From Bin87 sp965220095 (lineage in GTDB: Bacteria > Chloroflexota > Dehalococcoidia > Lucifugimonadales > UBA3495), in contig OZ244805.1 of assembly GCA_965220095.1 (NCBI GenBank), positions 4,288,609-4,352,608 of the forward strand: DNA of 64,000 bases, in the 5' to 3' direction. A program made the translations under genes and the position numbers. A model generated the notes under the pieces. That model worked only from the letters and a program-made list of their open reading frames with translations. It searched no databases and was not told where the DNA came from. Shown here piece after piece: positions 42,464 through 52,835 of the stretch. Within the stretch, counting starts at the first letter, position 1, and each line of letters begins with the position of its first letter.

Positions 42464-43691
42464 CAGGGCAATCGCGTTTTAGCTGCGTAGGACTTTCAGC
42501 AGGTAGTCCTCCTTCCAGCCGGCCTGGAGGCGTTTCCCCTGGATGCCCACCTGCAGGCTCGTTTCGTTCTTGAGCAGATTGTGCGAAACCTGCCGCAGCG
42601 TGGCCATGTTCTGCGGAGCGTGGTCCTTGCGGATCCGGCAATGGTCTTCCCCGAAAGTCACATCCAGGCTCCAGTGCAAGGAGTTCTCGATGCTCCAGTG
42701 AGTGCGCACCACCCCCAGCAGTCGCTCCGCCGGGCATCCAGGCTGCTGATGTAGTACCGGGGCTGCACCGTGGTCCCGGCCGGCGTCTCCCGCCGGCCCA
42801 CCACCTTGACCACCGAGCGCAGGCCGGGCCAGTCCTGCCCGGCGCTCAGGTACTCCAGGCCAGCTGGGTCGCTGATTGTCCAGCACTCCCGACGTTCTAT
42901 CCTGCCGTGGTCTTGGTTCAGGGTGGTGGCGTAGTCGTGGGGCACTCCCCCGAAGCCGAACTCCGCCGCTCCCTCGAACAGGTCCCGCGCGTCTGCATAC
43001 AGTTGACCCTGGTTCTCCTTCAGCGCCAGCACGTAGCCGGCTCCCCGGTCCAGAATCCCCTGAGCGATCTCCTGCTGGCAGCCCATTGCGTCGATGGTGA
43101 CGATGCACCCCTGCAGTTCCAGCATTGGCAGCAACTGGGGGATGGCGGTGATTTCGTTGGACTTCTCCGCGGTCTTCACCTGCCCCAGCGTCAGCGTGTT
43201 GGCCGAGGCCCAGGCGCTGACCAGGTGGATGGCCCGCTGGCCCGCATTGCAGTCGTGGGAACGCCGTACCGTCTTGCCGTCGATGGCCACCACTTCCCCG
43301 GGGATCAGGTCGGACACTGCCTGGGTCCAGGCCATGAAGCACTGCTGGAACTGCTCCGGGTCCAGCCGGGAGCAGACGTCGCCGAAGGTGTCGTGGGAGG
43401 GAACTCCGTTGGGCAGTTCCAGGAAGGTCTGGAACCACTCCTCCTTGCTCTTGCCGAACAATTCGATGTAGACCCAGGAATCGGCGCCGCAGATGACGGC
43501 GCAGATGGCAATTGCAATGATATCCAGCAGCTGGCGCCGCTTGCACCGGTCGATCCTGGGGTCCTCCAACGGCTCGAAATAATCCATAATAGACGCGCCC
43601 TTACCCTTCCTCATCACTCCCCCCTCTGCTCTTCCCATCCTTGGACTCGCATGCCTGGCCAAGTCTACCAATCTATAACGCGATTGCCCTG
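42464..43691 (-). mobile_element. ISAs1-family insertion sequence
   Basis: 15-bp perfect inverted ends CAGGGCAATCGCGTT (42464-42478) and AACGCGATTGCCCTG (43677-43691), the CAGGG start being typical of ISAs1. It encloses one frameshifted transposase. A related end, CAGGGCAATCGCATT, lies alone at about 50584. Confidence 0.88.
42479..43614 (-). pseudogene. ISAs1-family transposase, frameshifted near the C-terminus
   Basis: From ATG 43614 (GGGGGGAGTG upstream): SIMDYFEPLEDPRIDRCKRRQLLDIIAIAICAVICGADSW, VVAIDGKTVRRSHD (DDE Asp), IVTIDAMGCQQEIAQ (second Asp). Near 42725 the frame slips by one, and the rest, AERLLGVVRTHWSIENSLHWSLDVTFGEDHCRIRKDHAP, containing the catalytic Glu, is in another frame. 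One base change would restore a protein of about 378 residues. Confidence 0.87.
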
Positions 43692-43702
43692 GGTCGCCCG
43701 GC

Positions 43703-44894
43703 GTAACAGTTCAGACTTGAGGGGAAGTGAGCAGTTGTTGGCAGGCGGTGAGGGGGTTGAGACCCTGTGCCCGCCAGGTACCGAAGATTGAGGTCAGCGT
43801 CATCTTGGTGTAAGTGCCTTGGCGCGAGCGAGTGCCCCCGCTGACCTTGCGGCTGACCACCAGATGGCGCAGGCTGCGCTCGGCGGCGTCGTGGCGCTGC
43901 GGGGTGGGTAAAGGCCGCGGCCTGGCGGTAGAGTTGGTGGACGGCGGCGGACCACTGGGACAGTGATTCATCCTCGGGGTAGTAGGGAGCGCAGGTCGTG
44001 GATGTCGCGCAACAGGTGGGCCCAGCAGCGTTGCTTGGGGCCGTCGTAGCGGTGGTAGGCGGCGTAGAAGTCGCTGACCAGCACGCCGGCGAACTCCGTA
44101 CCCAGGACTTCATCCACCACGGCCTTGCCACGGTTCCGGCGCAGGAAGTAGCGCTGGGTGGAATCGGATGCGTTCCAGTATGCCCGCCAGTTCGGTCTGG
44201 GCTTTGCCAGCCACTTTTCGGGTGGCAGCCACGATGGCCCCCAGGCTGCGGTGCAGCCCGTGCACGGTGCGCAGGTACCACTGGATGGTGCGGATGGGCA
44301 GCCGAGCCTCCTCCCGCAGGGCGGCAATCAGGCTGACGACGTTGACGCCGAGCCGCTGCCGACCCAACGCTACGCCGTCCTGTCGCGCTGGGGGCAGACC
44401 GCGCCGTCGGCAAGCTGGACAATTCCTGGCGATATAGACGTGCTCGGTTACCTGCACCGGAACCTGGGGCAGGTCGATGACCTCCCGAGTGCGCTGGGTC
44501 CAACCCCCAGACAACCGGGTTCCACAGTCGGGACACTGCTCTACCACATGCTCCACCTGCTGGGTGGACATCATGCGGGTCCGGGCAAAGCCGTGGCGAC
44601 GCGCCTGGCCTGGACCTTTGGGCCGGGCTGGCTTCCGGTCGACTTTGGGCTTCAGACCCGGCATCCGCCGGGAACCGCTGGGTTTGGCTTGCCCTTCCAG
44701 CTGGGCAATCCGTTGCTCCAGCCCGTCGATGCTGGCCTGCTGCCGGACGATGATGCCAATGAGGACATCGCGATGGGCGGTCCTGAGATCGGTTTCGGTA
44801 TCCATGCCAGTTATATGACATAATCACCGCCCCGAGTGCCAGCCATCCCCAAACCAACTTCGACCAATTCACCCCCCCAACTCTGAACTGTTAC
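43703..44894 (-). mobile_element. IS66-like element A, internally deleted, with decayed tnpC
   Basis: Ends GTAACAGTTCAGACTT (43703) and AACTCTGAACTGTTAC (44894). The tnpC reading frame (44805 down to 43711) shows the zinc-finger part (EQCPDCGTRLSGGW...NCPACRRRG), then frameshifts; RYFLRRNRGKAVVDEVLG..GVLVSDFYAAYHRYDGPKQRCWAHLLRDIH is in another frame, and the segment before AERSLRHLVVSRKVSGGTRS has lost about 80 codons. It is therefore non-functional. Confidence 0.82.
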
Positions 44895-44903
44895 CCCAAG
44901 GTA

Positions 44904-45235
44904 GTAACAGTTCAGAGTTGGGGGGAAGTGAGCAGTAGTTGGCGGGCAGTGAGGGGGTTGAGACCCTGTGCCCGCCAGGTACCGAAGATTGAGGTCAGCG
45001 TCATCTTGGTGTAAGTGCCTTGGTGCGAGCGAGTGCCCCAGCTGACCTTGCGGCTGACCACCAGATGGCGCAGGCTGCGCTCGGCGGCGTTGTTGTCCGG
45101 TGGCGCCTGGGGTTCGGCCACGAAGACGAAGAGTTCCTTGATGTGGTTCTCGATGGATGTGGTTCTCCATGCGTCGGCACAGCCTGGCCTGGACGGCCAG
45201 CGGGTCATTCCGGAGCGGGTCATTGAGGAAGGGAT
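44904..45235 (-). pseudogene. IS66 fragment B: tnpC C-terminus
   Basis: It starts with the same end, GTAACAGTTCAGAGTT, nine bases after element A. It codes IENHIKELFVFVAEPQAPPDNNAAERS and LRHLVVSRKVSWGTRSHQGTYTKM, the C-terminal part of TnpC, nearly identical to element A. The other end is cut by IS21-derived sequence. Confidence 0.82.
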
Positions 45236-45480
45236 GTCCCGCGTCAAGCATTCTTGCCGGTTTGGCGGCAATCAGTTTTGCCGGTTCACCTCCTCGGCCT
45301 GGCCCCGTTGCTGGGCAGCGTCGGTGCGGTAGCTGGGGACGTCAAACTCCAGGATGACGGAGTGATGGACCACCCGGTCTATGGCCGCGGCGGGGCCATG
45401 GGGTTGGCAATGATGCGTTCCCACTCCGAGAAGAACAGGTTTGACGTGATGCCCAGGGACCTCCGTTCGTAGCGTTCGGC
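45236..45480 (-). pseudogene. IS21 remnant: istB C-terminus and right end
   Basis: The minus-strand frame ends AIDRVVHHSVILEFDVPSYR...AEEVNRQN, identical in sense to the istB C-terminus at 57770-57874. Beyond its stop the sequence CAAGAATGCTTGACGCGGGA matches the DNA that follows IS630 at 59155-59185, showing what the uninterrupted IS21 right end looks like. Confidence 0.8.
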
Positions 45481-45501
45481 GATGAGCAGTTGTCTGGTTG
45501 G

Positions 45502-45907
45502 TCAAGACGTAAAGGCCGGTGGATTCCAAGGCTGACCGCTGCGCAGGATGCTATTGAGTATGGTCAGTAGCTTACGCATACATGCTGTGAGTGCGAACTT
45601 CTTGGACTTGCCCGCCGACAGCAGCCGCTGGTAAAAGTCCCGGACCACCGGGTTACAGCGACTGGCGACCAACGCCCCCATGTAGAGCGTAGCCCGCACT
45701 CTGGCCCATCCGCCCCAGATGCTGCGTTTCCCGCGCATTGTGCCGCTGTCCCGATTTATGGGCGCCACTCCCAACAGGGCGGCAATCTATTTCCGGTTCA
45801 AAGTGCCCAATTCCGGCACATATGACAGCAGCGACAGGGAAAGCTGGTTTCCCACTCCGGGTACGGAACGCAGCAGAGTCCGATAGGGCGCGAGCAGGAC
45901 GACCTGC
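45502..45907 (-). pseudogene. IS110-family transposase, C-terminal remnant
   Basis: Reads LLRSVPGVGNQLSLSLLSYVPELGTLNRK, an in-frame TAG near 45789, then IAALLGVAPINRDSGTMRGKRSIWGGWARVRATLYMG...MRKLLTILNSILRSG. This is the Transposase_20 half of an IS110 protein related to the intact one at 29023. The DEDD half is missing. Confidence 0.85.
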
Positions 45908-45952
45908 TGCGTTCCGTTTCCGTCAGGACCATATCCATTTGCTGCTACTATA

Positions 45953-45981
45953 CTGAATCAAACCACCTGAATTGCAACGCT
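45953..45981. repeat. 29-bp direct repeat, left of the peptide ABC cassette
   Basis: Begins CTGAATCAAACCACCT and ends AATTGCAACGCT. The copy at 50544-50572 differs at two positions only. The pair brackets 4.6 kb containing the transporter genes. Confidence 0.8.
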
Positions 45982-46090
45982 ACCGTTGCCAATGGTGTCG
46001 AAATTGTTGACTGAAGTCCCCCAACAGGTGTATCGTCCGTCGATAATACACCCATAGAACGGTATTTGCGTTTAGCGTCGGAGGTGTCGA

Positions 46091-47932
46091 ATGTCAGTTA
46101 AGGTAGTCTGGATCGGATCCTTAATGTTGTCCTTGGCGCTCGTCTTGGCCTGCGGAAGCTCCGCTCCTGCCGAGCCCCAAGTCGTCGAGAGGGAAGTCGT
46201 GAAAGAGGTGGTGGTCGAGAAAGAGGTGGTGGTTGAGAAGGAAGTAGAGGTTGAAAGGCAGGTGGAGGTCACCCGGGAAGTCGTGGTAGTAGCCACCCCG
46301 GTGCCCCCGGTCGAGTCGGCGGTCAGGTCGGGAGACCCCACGGGCACGCTGACCGTGAGCCTTGAAAATCTGGGCGCGCAGACGACGGACCCCATTCTAC
46401 AAACCCGCGCAGGACACGCCCAGTACCAGGCGCCCATCTACGATGCTCTCCTGGGGTTCAACCACGAGTCCCAGTACGGCGGAGTAGGTCCGGGTGTGGC
46501 CCAGGAATGGGGAATAGACCCAGACGGGAGCAGTTGGACCTTCAGGCTCCTAGAGGGCCTGGAGTTCCACAACGGTGAAGCTCTGACGGCAGAGGATGTG
46601 AAGTTCAGCCTGGAGCGCACCATGTTCCACGGGGAAAGCCTGGTGGGCGACGGCAACCGACTGGCCCGGCAACTGAGGCAGCCGCCGGAGGGGGCCATCG
46701 AGATTATCGATCCTCTCACCATCCGGATGCATACCGAAGGATCCAAGCCCCACTTCTGGAGTCTACTGACCAGGGCGGTGTTCCAGGGCGGCCAGATTAT
46801 GCCCAAAGACTACATCGAATCCGTGGGAGACGACGTTTTCCGGACCGAGCCAGTGGGGAGCGGTCCCTGGATGTACGCCGGACACTCGGTGGGAGACTAC
46901 TTCCAGTATGAGGCGTTCGACAAGTCCCACCGTGGCGTTCCCCACTTCGCCAAGATGAGCCTGTTACTCGTGCCCGAAGAGAGCACCAAGCTGGCGATGG
47001 TGCGCACCGGCCAGGCCGACCTCATCGACCTGGTGCCGGAGTCGGCCCCGGAGGTGGAGGCCGCCGGCATCCAGCTCACGGTGATCGAGGGCGTGGGGAT
47101 GTTCATATACCAGTTCTGGGGCCTCTACTTCGACGAGGCCCAGGCCCTGCCCATTGGTGATGTTCGCGTCCGGCAAGCCATGTCGCTGGCCATCAATCGC
47201 CAGGACATCATCGACTACACCTTGAATGGCTTTGGGCGACCCTCGATGCCATTTGCCACCTTCCCGACCAGTGTTGACGTGGACGTCCCCAGGTGGCAAC
47301 AGTGGGGCGAGGAGACACTCGTTTACGACCCGGACCGTGCCAGGCAGCTGCTGGCTGAGGCCGGATACCCTGATGGCTTCGAGGTCACCTTCTGGAGCAC
47401 GAACTTCTCCGGCACCCCCTATATGAACGACCTGAGCCAGGCGGTCACAGGCTTCTGGGAGGAGATCGGCATCAAGAGCGACCTGCAGATAACCGAGGGC
47501 GGCGTATTTATTCCCATGACCCGACTGCCAAGCCACGATGAATGGGGCGAGGGGTTCAATGGGGCCGTCAGCATCTTCCGCAACGCGGGCCGGCCCCTCC
47601 CAGTGCCCCGGTATCAGAGCACTTTCCACCCCGACAGTAACCACGCGGCATTCGGTGACCGGGAGCACATGACGCCCTTGGCCGAGGAATATCTCATGCT
47701 GCACGAGATAGCCATATCGGAGCGTGACGAAGCCAAGCGGTTCAAGGCGACCAACGACATCATACAACTGGTGGCCGACCAGTGGATCGGCGTGCCGGTA
47801 GTCCAGGGCGTGAGCCTCTACGCATCCGACCCGGATACCGTGGGCCGCTGGCAGGGCATCTATGGGCGCGGTGAACTTGGCGATGTGTTCCATCGGATAC
47901 CTCACGCCGAGGGCAATCCCTGGTCTCAATAG
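46091..47932 (+). CDS. ABC transporter family 5 solute-binding lipoprotein (peptide/opine/nickel type)
   Basis: 613 residues. The signal peptide with lipobox SLALVLACGSS is followed by a charged repeat spacer (VVEREVVKEVVVEKEV...) seen in Chloroflexota binding proteins, then an SBP_bac_5 domain: YDALLGFNHESQYGGVGPGVAQEWGIDPDGSSWTFRLLEGLEFHNGEALTAEDVKFSLER and DVRVRQAMSLAINRQDIIDY. It is the extracytoplasmic receptor for oligopeptides or similar solutes. Two permease genes follow on the same strand. A TTGACT at about 46007 may be part of its promoter. Confidence 0.93.
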   Translation: MSVKVVWIGSLMLSLALVLACGSSAPAEPQVVEREVVKEVVVEKEVVVEKEVEVERQVEVTREVVVVATPVPPVESAVRSGDPTGTLTVSLENLGAQTTDPILQTRAGHAQYQAPIYDALLGFNHESQYGGVGPGVAQEWGIDPDGSSWTFRLLEGLEFHNGEALTAEDVKFSLERTMFHGESLVGDGNRLARQLRQPPEGAIEIIDPLTIRMHTEGSKPHFWSLLTRAVFQGGQIMPKDYIESVGDDVFRTEPVGSGPWMYAGHSVGDYFQYEAFDKSHRGVPHFAKMSLLLVPEESTKLAMVRTGQADLIDLVPESAPEVEAAGIQLTVIEGVGMFIYQFWGLYFDEAQALPIGDVRVRQAMSLAINRQDIIDYTLNGFGRPSMPFATFPTSVDVDVPRWQQWGEETLVYDPDRARQLLAEAGYPDGFEVTFWSTNFSGTPYMNDLSQAVTGFWEEIGIKSDLQITEGGVFIPMTRLPSHDEWGEGFNGAVSIFRNAGRPLPVPRYQSTFHPDSNHAAFGDREHMTPLAEEYLMLHEIAISERDEAKRFKATNDIIQLVADQWIGVPVVQGVSLYASDPDTVGRWQGIYGRGELGDVFHRIPHAEGNPWSQ

Positions 47933-48067
47933 CCGGTGAACCCGGTATCCCGGGGTAACTCGATGGGCGGGCACAACCCGCAAACATCCAACCCTTGATA
48001 ATCCACGCGCGTCGCGCCGGGAACTGGCCGAACAGCCCGGCGCGCACCATCCTTTGAGGTCGGGGAT

Positions 48068-48985
48068 TTGCAGAAATACATCCTCAACCGGCTTTTGCAA
48101 GGCGTCGTTCTTCTCTTCATCGTCGCACTGATCGTGTTCGCCCTCGCCAGGGCTACCGGCAATCCGGCAGACCTCATGGTGCCTGAGGATGCGACCGAGG
48201 AAGAGCGCCAGTTCATTGAGAGGAACCTCGGGCTCGACCGTCCGTACCACGTGCAACTGTTCCTGTTCCTCACCGGAGTGGTCCGTGGCGACTTCGGCGA
48301 TTCAATTGTCTACAGCAAACCGGCAGCGGAACTTTTCTTCGAGCGCCTGCCCAACACGCTCAAGTTGCTGCCTCTGTCCATGTTTATAGCGGTTAGCGTC
48401 GCCATCCCGTTAGGGGTTGTTGCCGCTATCAACCGGGGCACCTGGATCGATCAGGTGGCTGGCGCGATTGGCGTGTTCGGCGTGGCCACGCCGAATTTCT
48501 GGATTGCAATCGTTTGTATTTATATTTTCAGCGTGTGGCTGGACGTGCTTCCGCCCGGGAGAATGGGAGGTCCCGCGCACTACATCCTGCCCGCGTTCAC
48601 GTTGGGCACCTTTTCTATTGCCGGGATGATGCGGCTGATCCGGTCAAGCATGTTGGAAGTCCTCGATACCGAGTACGTCAAGCTGGCCCGGATCAAGGGA
48701 TTGCAGGAGTGGAAGGTTTTCTGGAAGCACTGCCTCCGCAATGCCCTGATACCGGTACTGACGCTGTTCGGCGTCTTTGTGGGCGGGTTCGTGACGGGTG
48801 CCATCGTTACCGAAACGGTGTTCGCGTGGCCAGGCATAGGCCGCCTCACCATTGACGCCGTCGCTCAACGCGACTTCCCGCTGCTACAGGCGGTGATCCT
48901 GTTGGATGCGGTGATCATCCTGATCGTGAATTTGATGGTCGATATACTGTATGCCTATGTGAACCCAAGGATCCGGTACGACTAG
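48068..48985 (+). CDS. ABC transporter permease, DppB/OppB type
   Basis: 305 residues from TTG 48068 with GAGG about 10 bases upstream. Six membrane segments and the BPD_transp_1 EAA-like loop TEYVKLARIKGLQEWKVFWKHCLRNALIPVLTLFG. N-terminal MQKYILNRLLQGVVLLFIVALIVFALARATGNPAD is the standard DppB start. It forms the channel with the DppC-like product of the next gene, 7 bp downstream. Confidence 0.93.
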   Translation: MQKYILNRLLQGVVLLFIVALIVFALARATGNPADLMVPEDATEEERQFIERNLGLDRPYHVQLFLFLTGVVRGDFGDSIVYSKPAAELFFERLPNTLKLLPLSMFIAVSVAIPLGVVAAINRGTWIDQVAGAIGVFGVATPNFWIAIVCIYIFSVWLDVLPPGRMGGPAHYILPAFTLGTFSIAGMMRLIRSSMLEVLDTEYVKLARIKGLQEWKVFWKHCLRNALIPVLTLFGVFVGGFVTGAIVTETVFAWPGIGRLTIDAVAQRDFPLLQAVILLDAVIILIVNLMVDILYAYVNPRIRYD

Positions 48986-48992
48986 GAGCGAT

Positions 48993-49895
48993 ATGGCTGG
49001 CGGCCGCACTAATCTCACCTTGCCGGTTCTGCGGATGTCGAGCGATCGACACGTGCAGTTGAAGTACGAACTCAAGCGGCTTCCCTGGATCCCAGTGGTC
49101 ATCATCGTGATCATAGTGTTCGCGGCAATATTCGCGCCACTCGTCGCCCCCCATTCTCCCACCAAGCAGTCCCTGCGCGACAAACTCCAGCCTCCGGCCT
49201 GGCAGGAACAAGGTACCGCCAAGCATCTCCTGGGGACCGACATCCTGGGCCGGGACATTCTCAGCCGACTGATATACGGAGCCAGAGTCAGCCTGATTGT
49301 AGCCTCCACCGCCCTTCTGGCCGGGGGCGGGATCGGAGGGGTCCTGGGATTGATCTCGGGTTATGCGGGAGGCAGGACGGACACTTTCATCATGCGGGCG
49401 GTGGACGCCACCCTTGCCTTCCCGACAATCCTTTTTGCCTTATTGTTAGCAGTGACAATGGGACAGGGATTACAGACGGTGGTGCTCGCCGTGTCTCTCT
49501 TATTATGGGCGAGGTTTGCGCGGGTCACGAGAGGCGAGGTGCTGGGACTCAAGGACCACGACTATGTCGCACTGGCCCGGGTCCACGGCTGCTCCGGCAC
49601 CCGAATCATGTTCGTCCACATAATGCCCAATGTGTTCAACTCCTTCATGGTCATGTTGACGCTGCACGTGGGGCTCGTAATTCTGACCGAAGCGTCACTC
49701 AGTTTCCTCGGCGCGGGAATTCCCCCGCCCACAGCGTCCTGGGGACAGATGGTCGCAGACGGCAGGGCGAAGGTCGCGACAGCGTGGTGGATATCCATAA
49801 TCCCCGGCGTCGCGATTACGTTGGTAGTGATCGCGTTCAACCTGTTCGGGGACTGGCTCAGAGACCGGCTGGATCCCAAGCTGCGGCAGATTTAG
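48993..49895 (+). CDS. ABC transporter permease, DppC/OppC type
   Basis: 300 residues, AGGAG before ATG 48993. An OppC-type N-terminal helix (WIPVVIIVIIVFAAIFAPLVAPHSPTKQSL), HLLGTDILGRDILSRLIYGARVSL and the EAA loop DHDYVALARVHGCSGTRIMFVHIMPNVFNSFMV. It is the last gene of the cassette: no DppD/DppF ATPases follow, so the pump must borrow ATPases encoded elsewhere, or the cassette has been truncated on its right side. Confidence 0.93.
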   Translation: MAGGRTNLTLPVLRMSSDRHVQLKYELKRLPWIPVVIIVIIVFAAIFAPLVAPHSPTKQSLRDKLQPPAWQEQGTAKHLLGTDILGRDILSRLIYGARVSLIVASTALLAGGGIGGVLGLISGYAGGRTDTFIMRAVDATLAFPTILFALLLAVTMGQGLQTVVLAVSLLLWARFARVTRGEVLGLKDHDYVALARVHGCSGTRIMFVHIMPNVFNSFMVMLTLHVGLVILTEASLSFLGAGIPPPTASWGQMVADGRAKVATAWWISIIPGVAITLVVIAFNLFGDWLRDRLDPKLRQI

Positions 49896-50057
49896 GCCCG
49901 ACGTAGCAGCGAGCGGGTTTTGGGTGCCGCCTGCTGCGCCTCCGCCTGCCCGCGGCAATGGGCAATCCGGTCCGGCCTCCCCGTGACGCTCGAGGCTCTG
50001 GTTCAAGAGGAAGAAGTGACGACGGACTGAAGCGGTACGGGAGACTGGCGGGAATAC

Positions 50058-50321
50058 CTACTTCCCCTGGGCTACCAATCGAGTCAGCATGTCGATCAGA
50101 AGACGAGCCAACTCTCTCGACCAGAGGAGCATAGCTGCCCCGCCGATGATTATAACCAGACCACCACCGAGCAGAAGCCCGTTCACATCGGCGCAGAGGC
50201 AGGGAGTGCCCACGGCGACCGTGTAGCCGCCGGCGAGTATCACGACCAGGGACACCAGCCAAAATATTGCGGAGGTCAAGGCGACCCAAGCGCCTTTACC
50301 AAAAATCTGCAATTGGAACAC
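50058..50321 (-). CDS. Small two-TM membrane protein, unknown
   Basis: 87 residues: FWLVSLVVILAGGYTVAVG and LLLGGGLVIIIGGAAMLLW are two membrane spans joined by a short loop with a CLC sequence, followed by an amphipathic tail (SRELARLLIDMLTRLVAQGK). No family recognised. It converges with the DppC gene. Confidence 0.5.
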   Translation of the reverse strand: MFQLQIFGKGAWVALTSAIFWLVSLVVILAGGYTVAVGTPCLCADVNGLLLGGGLVIIIGGAAMLLWSRELARLLIDMLTRLVAQGK

Positions 50322-50871
50322 CCTCGGGCTATGGTTCGCTGGATACCCATCTCTGGTGGGAGCGCAACAATTGTAGCACCGGCATGATTGCCACGGCTGA
50401 CACCGTTAGGCGTCCAGCACTTCCTCCGATGACCCCCGTAATCGGACCGGGATTTCCCGCTCCGGTGGGGTTTCCAGTTCGTATAACAGCCCCATGCGCA
50501 CTTACCTCTTCCACCAGCGCTGGACGCATCTGCTGCCCCTATCCTGAATCAAGCCACCTAAATTGCAACGCTCCCAATATAGTCAGGGCAATCGCATTTT
50601 ATTGGGATATGTGATAGACGACAATTAGTCCTGTCGGTAGCCTTTGGGCGAACCGAGGCGGGTATCAATAAGACGACGTACGTCGTCATGGCAGAAGCGC
50701 TAATCTGGCCCGTTTTGGCGGTGCACGAGGTAATGGTCGTCCTGGAAGGACGGAGTGGGAATGGCAGCGGAGAACGGTTACGTCCCGTCAAGTAGTGTGA
50801 TTAGCGTCATCCTTGTTCATGTGGTTCAGTCTGCGGCCTCTAGCAGCCCGTCGGGGGATTAGCGGCTAAGG
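50322..50871. other. 550-bp stretch without a gene; repeat and IS ends
   Basis: It holds the right 29-bp direct repeat (50544-50572), a lone ISAs1-like end (CAGGGCAATCGCATT, about 50584), and the motif ACGACAATTAGTCCTG (about 50617), which recurs at 51688 next to the IS21 left end. The last 40 bp are probably the outer end of the IS1182-like remnant. Confidence 0.5.
50544..50572. repeat. 29-bp direct repeat, right of the peptide ABC cassette
   Basis: Same orientation as 45953-45981, two mismatches in 29 (A/G and G/A). See the left copy. Confidence 0.8.
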
Positions 50872-51590
50872 TTACGGGATGCATGGCGAGGTGGTTAGTC
50901 TTGAGATCGGCGACGTTGGGGGCAGCCAGTGGAATGGGCGAACCGTCCGGATGCCAGACTCCGGACCAACGGGTTTAGCCGGGAGACCAAACCGGAACAG
51001 CTTGAGCAGGTTGTGGCCGGTGCAGATTAGCGACCACTCGCCGTTGACTTTCTCCAGGCCCCGCAACAGGAACTGGCGGAAGCTCCGACCCTGCTTGATC
51101 TGGCCGAAGACCGGCTCCACCGTCTCCATCCGCAGGGCGTAACGCTGGCGGCCCCGCCTGGTCCGCAACTTCCGACGCATCCGGTCCCTGGGGGACAGAT
51201 GACTGGGGATGCGTCCTCGGGGCGCCGGCGGCGGCACTCTGCCGTGGCGGGTTTGCTCTGGCGCGACGTAAGGATCCACGCCCAACGCTTGCAGGCCGTC
51301 AACCGCCTGGGCCGAGTAGTAGCCAGCATCGGCGGACACTTCCTTCGGCACGACGCCGGTGTTGCTGATGGTTTCCGCCATCATGGCCACAGCCTGCTGC
51401 TGGTCTGAAGTCTGGTTGGTGGCCTGAGCCGCCACGATCACCTGGTGGGCATGGTCCACCACCGCCTGACAGTTGTAAGCCTGTAGGAAGTCCCTACCGC
51501 CCGGTCCGGGCATGATGCACGACTCGGCGTCGGTGAAGTTGCGCTGGGCTTTGTCATCGGCACCCCAGGATGCGCTTTACCCTCGGCTTC
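50872..51590 (-). pseudogene. IS1182-like transposase, C-terminal half
   Basis: The frame reads DDKAQRNFTDAESCIMPGPGG (no start codon), then QAYNCQAVVDHAHQVIVAAQATNQTSD, EVSADAGYYSAQAVDGL (DDE Asp), MRRKLRTRRGRQRYALRMETVEPVFGQIKQGRSFRQFLLRG (Glu in TVEPVFG). This is the catalytic C-terminal half of a DDE_Tnp_1_6/IS1182-type transposase. The N-terminal half is absent. It is preceded by the IS21 left end. Confidence 0.82.
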
Positions 51591-51763
51591 CGCCTGCTCG
51601 GCAGCCGCCTCGTGTAAAGGGCGGCGGTAAAGTGGGCGACGTGGGCGGCTTGATCGCCGGATTACGGCGTTTGAAAACTGTTGATTAACGACAATTAGTC
51701 CTGCCTGTTACGACGACATTTTTGCCGGTCGATATGGGGTAATCATTCGGTACGGAGGTACCG

Positions 51764-52797
51764 TTGATTACAGACCGACAAGTCAGGCTATTGAGGCAGA
51801 AACATATGGAAGGCAAGACACAGGGAACGGCAGCAGCCAAGGCTGGGATGAGCGTGCGTTCGGCGCGGAAGTGGCAGCGTGGCCCCTGCCGTCGGAAACG
51901 ACCCAGGAGCATCGGTGGCGCACCCGGCCCGACCCCTTCGGCGGGGTGTGGGAGGAGGAGATTGAGCCGCTGCTGCGGGGCGACCCGACTGGCAAGCTGA
52001 AGGCAACGACAATTATCGAATGGCTGGAGGAGCAGCATCCCGGGCGGTTCAGCGCCGCCCAGCTGCGCACGCTGCAACGACGATTACAGGATTGGCGGGC
52101 GCTGCACGGTCCGGACCAGGAGGTGTACTTCCCCCAGGAGCATCCGCCGGGTCGTGAAGCCCAGATTGACTTCACCCACTGCGGGGAACTCAAGGTGACC
52201 ATCGCCGGCCAGCCCTACCGGCATCTGCTGTTCCAGCTGATACTCAGCCACTCGGGGTGGCGCTACGCGGAGGTTGCGGCCGGCGAGACCTTCCTGGCGT
52301 TGCAGCAGGGACTGCAGAATGCCCTCTGGACCCTGGGCGGCGTTCCACAGATACTGCGCAGCGACAATACTTCAGCCGCCACCCACGAGGTGAAACGCAG
52401 CCGGGGCCGGGCCCTCAACGACAACTACGTCGGCCTGCTGGACCACTACGGTCTCAGCTCCACCCGCATCAATCGCGGCCAGAGCCACGAAAACGGCGTC
52501 GCCGAGCAGGGCCACTACCGCTTGAAGGACGCCATCGACCAGGCCCTCATCCTGCGGGGCAGCCGCGATTTCGACACCGCCGACGACTACGCCAGCTTCG
52601 TCCGGCAGATGGTGGAGAGACGCAATCGTCTGGTACAGGGGAAGCTGGAGCAGGCGATGCTTTGCCTACGCTCCCTACCGCCAGCTCCCGTGCCGGAATA
52701 CGTCAACTACCAGTCCAGGGTGCGCAAGTGGAGCACCATCCAGGTAGCGGGACATAGCTACAGTGTGCCCTCCCGTCTCATCGGCAAGGGGGTGCAG
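51764..52797 (+). pseudogene. istA: istA (IS21 transposase), 5' part
   Basis: MITDRQVRLLRQKHMEGKTQGTAAAKAGMSVRSARKWQRGP (HTH) is followed by a one-base frameshift at about 51890. Then PLPSETTQEHRWRTRPDPFGGVWEEEIEPLL, the rve core IDFTHCGELKV (Asp), ILRSDNTSAATHEV (Asp) and NRGQSHENGVAEQGHYRLKDAI (Glu). The protein breaks off at LIGKGVQ, exactly where the 52798 element begins; it resumes at 56628 with VQIRLYADW. Confidence 0.87.
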
Positions 52798-52835
52798 GAG
52801 ATAATTCCTAAACCCGTAAAAATCCGGAGTGATGA

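Noticed and set aside
42456..43700. 8-bp target duplication of the ISAs1 element
   Set aside because: Similar GTCGCTCGG / GTCGCCCGG sequences flank it, but they are not in register with the ends and differ by one base.
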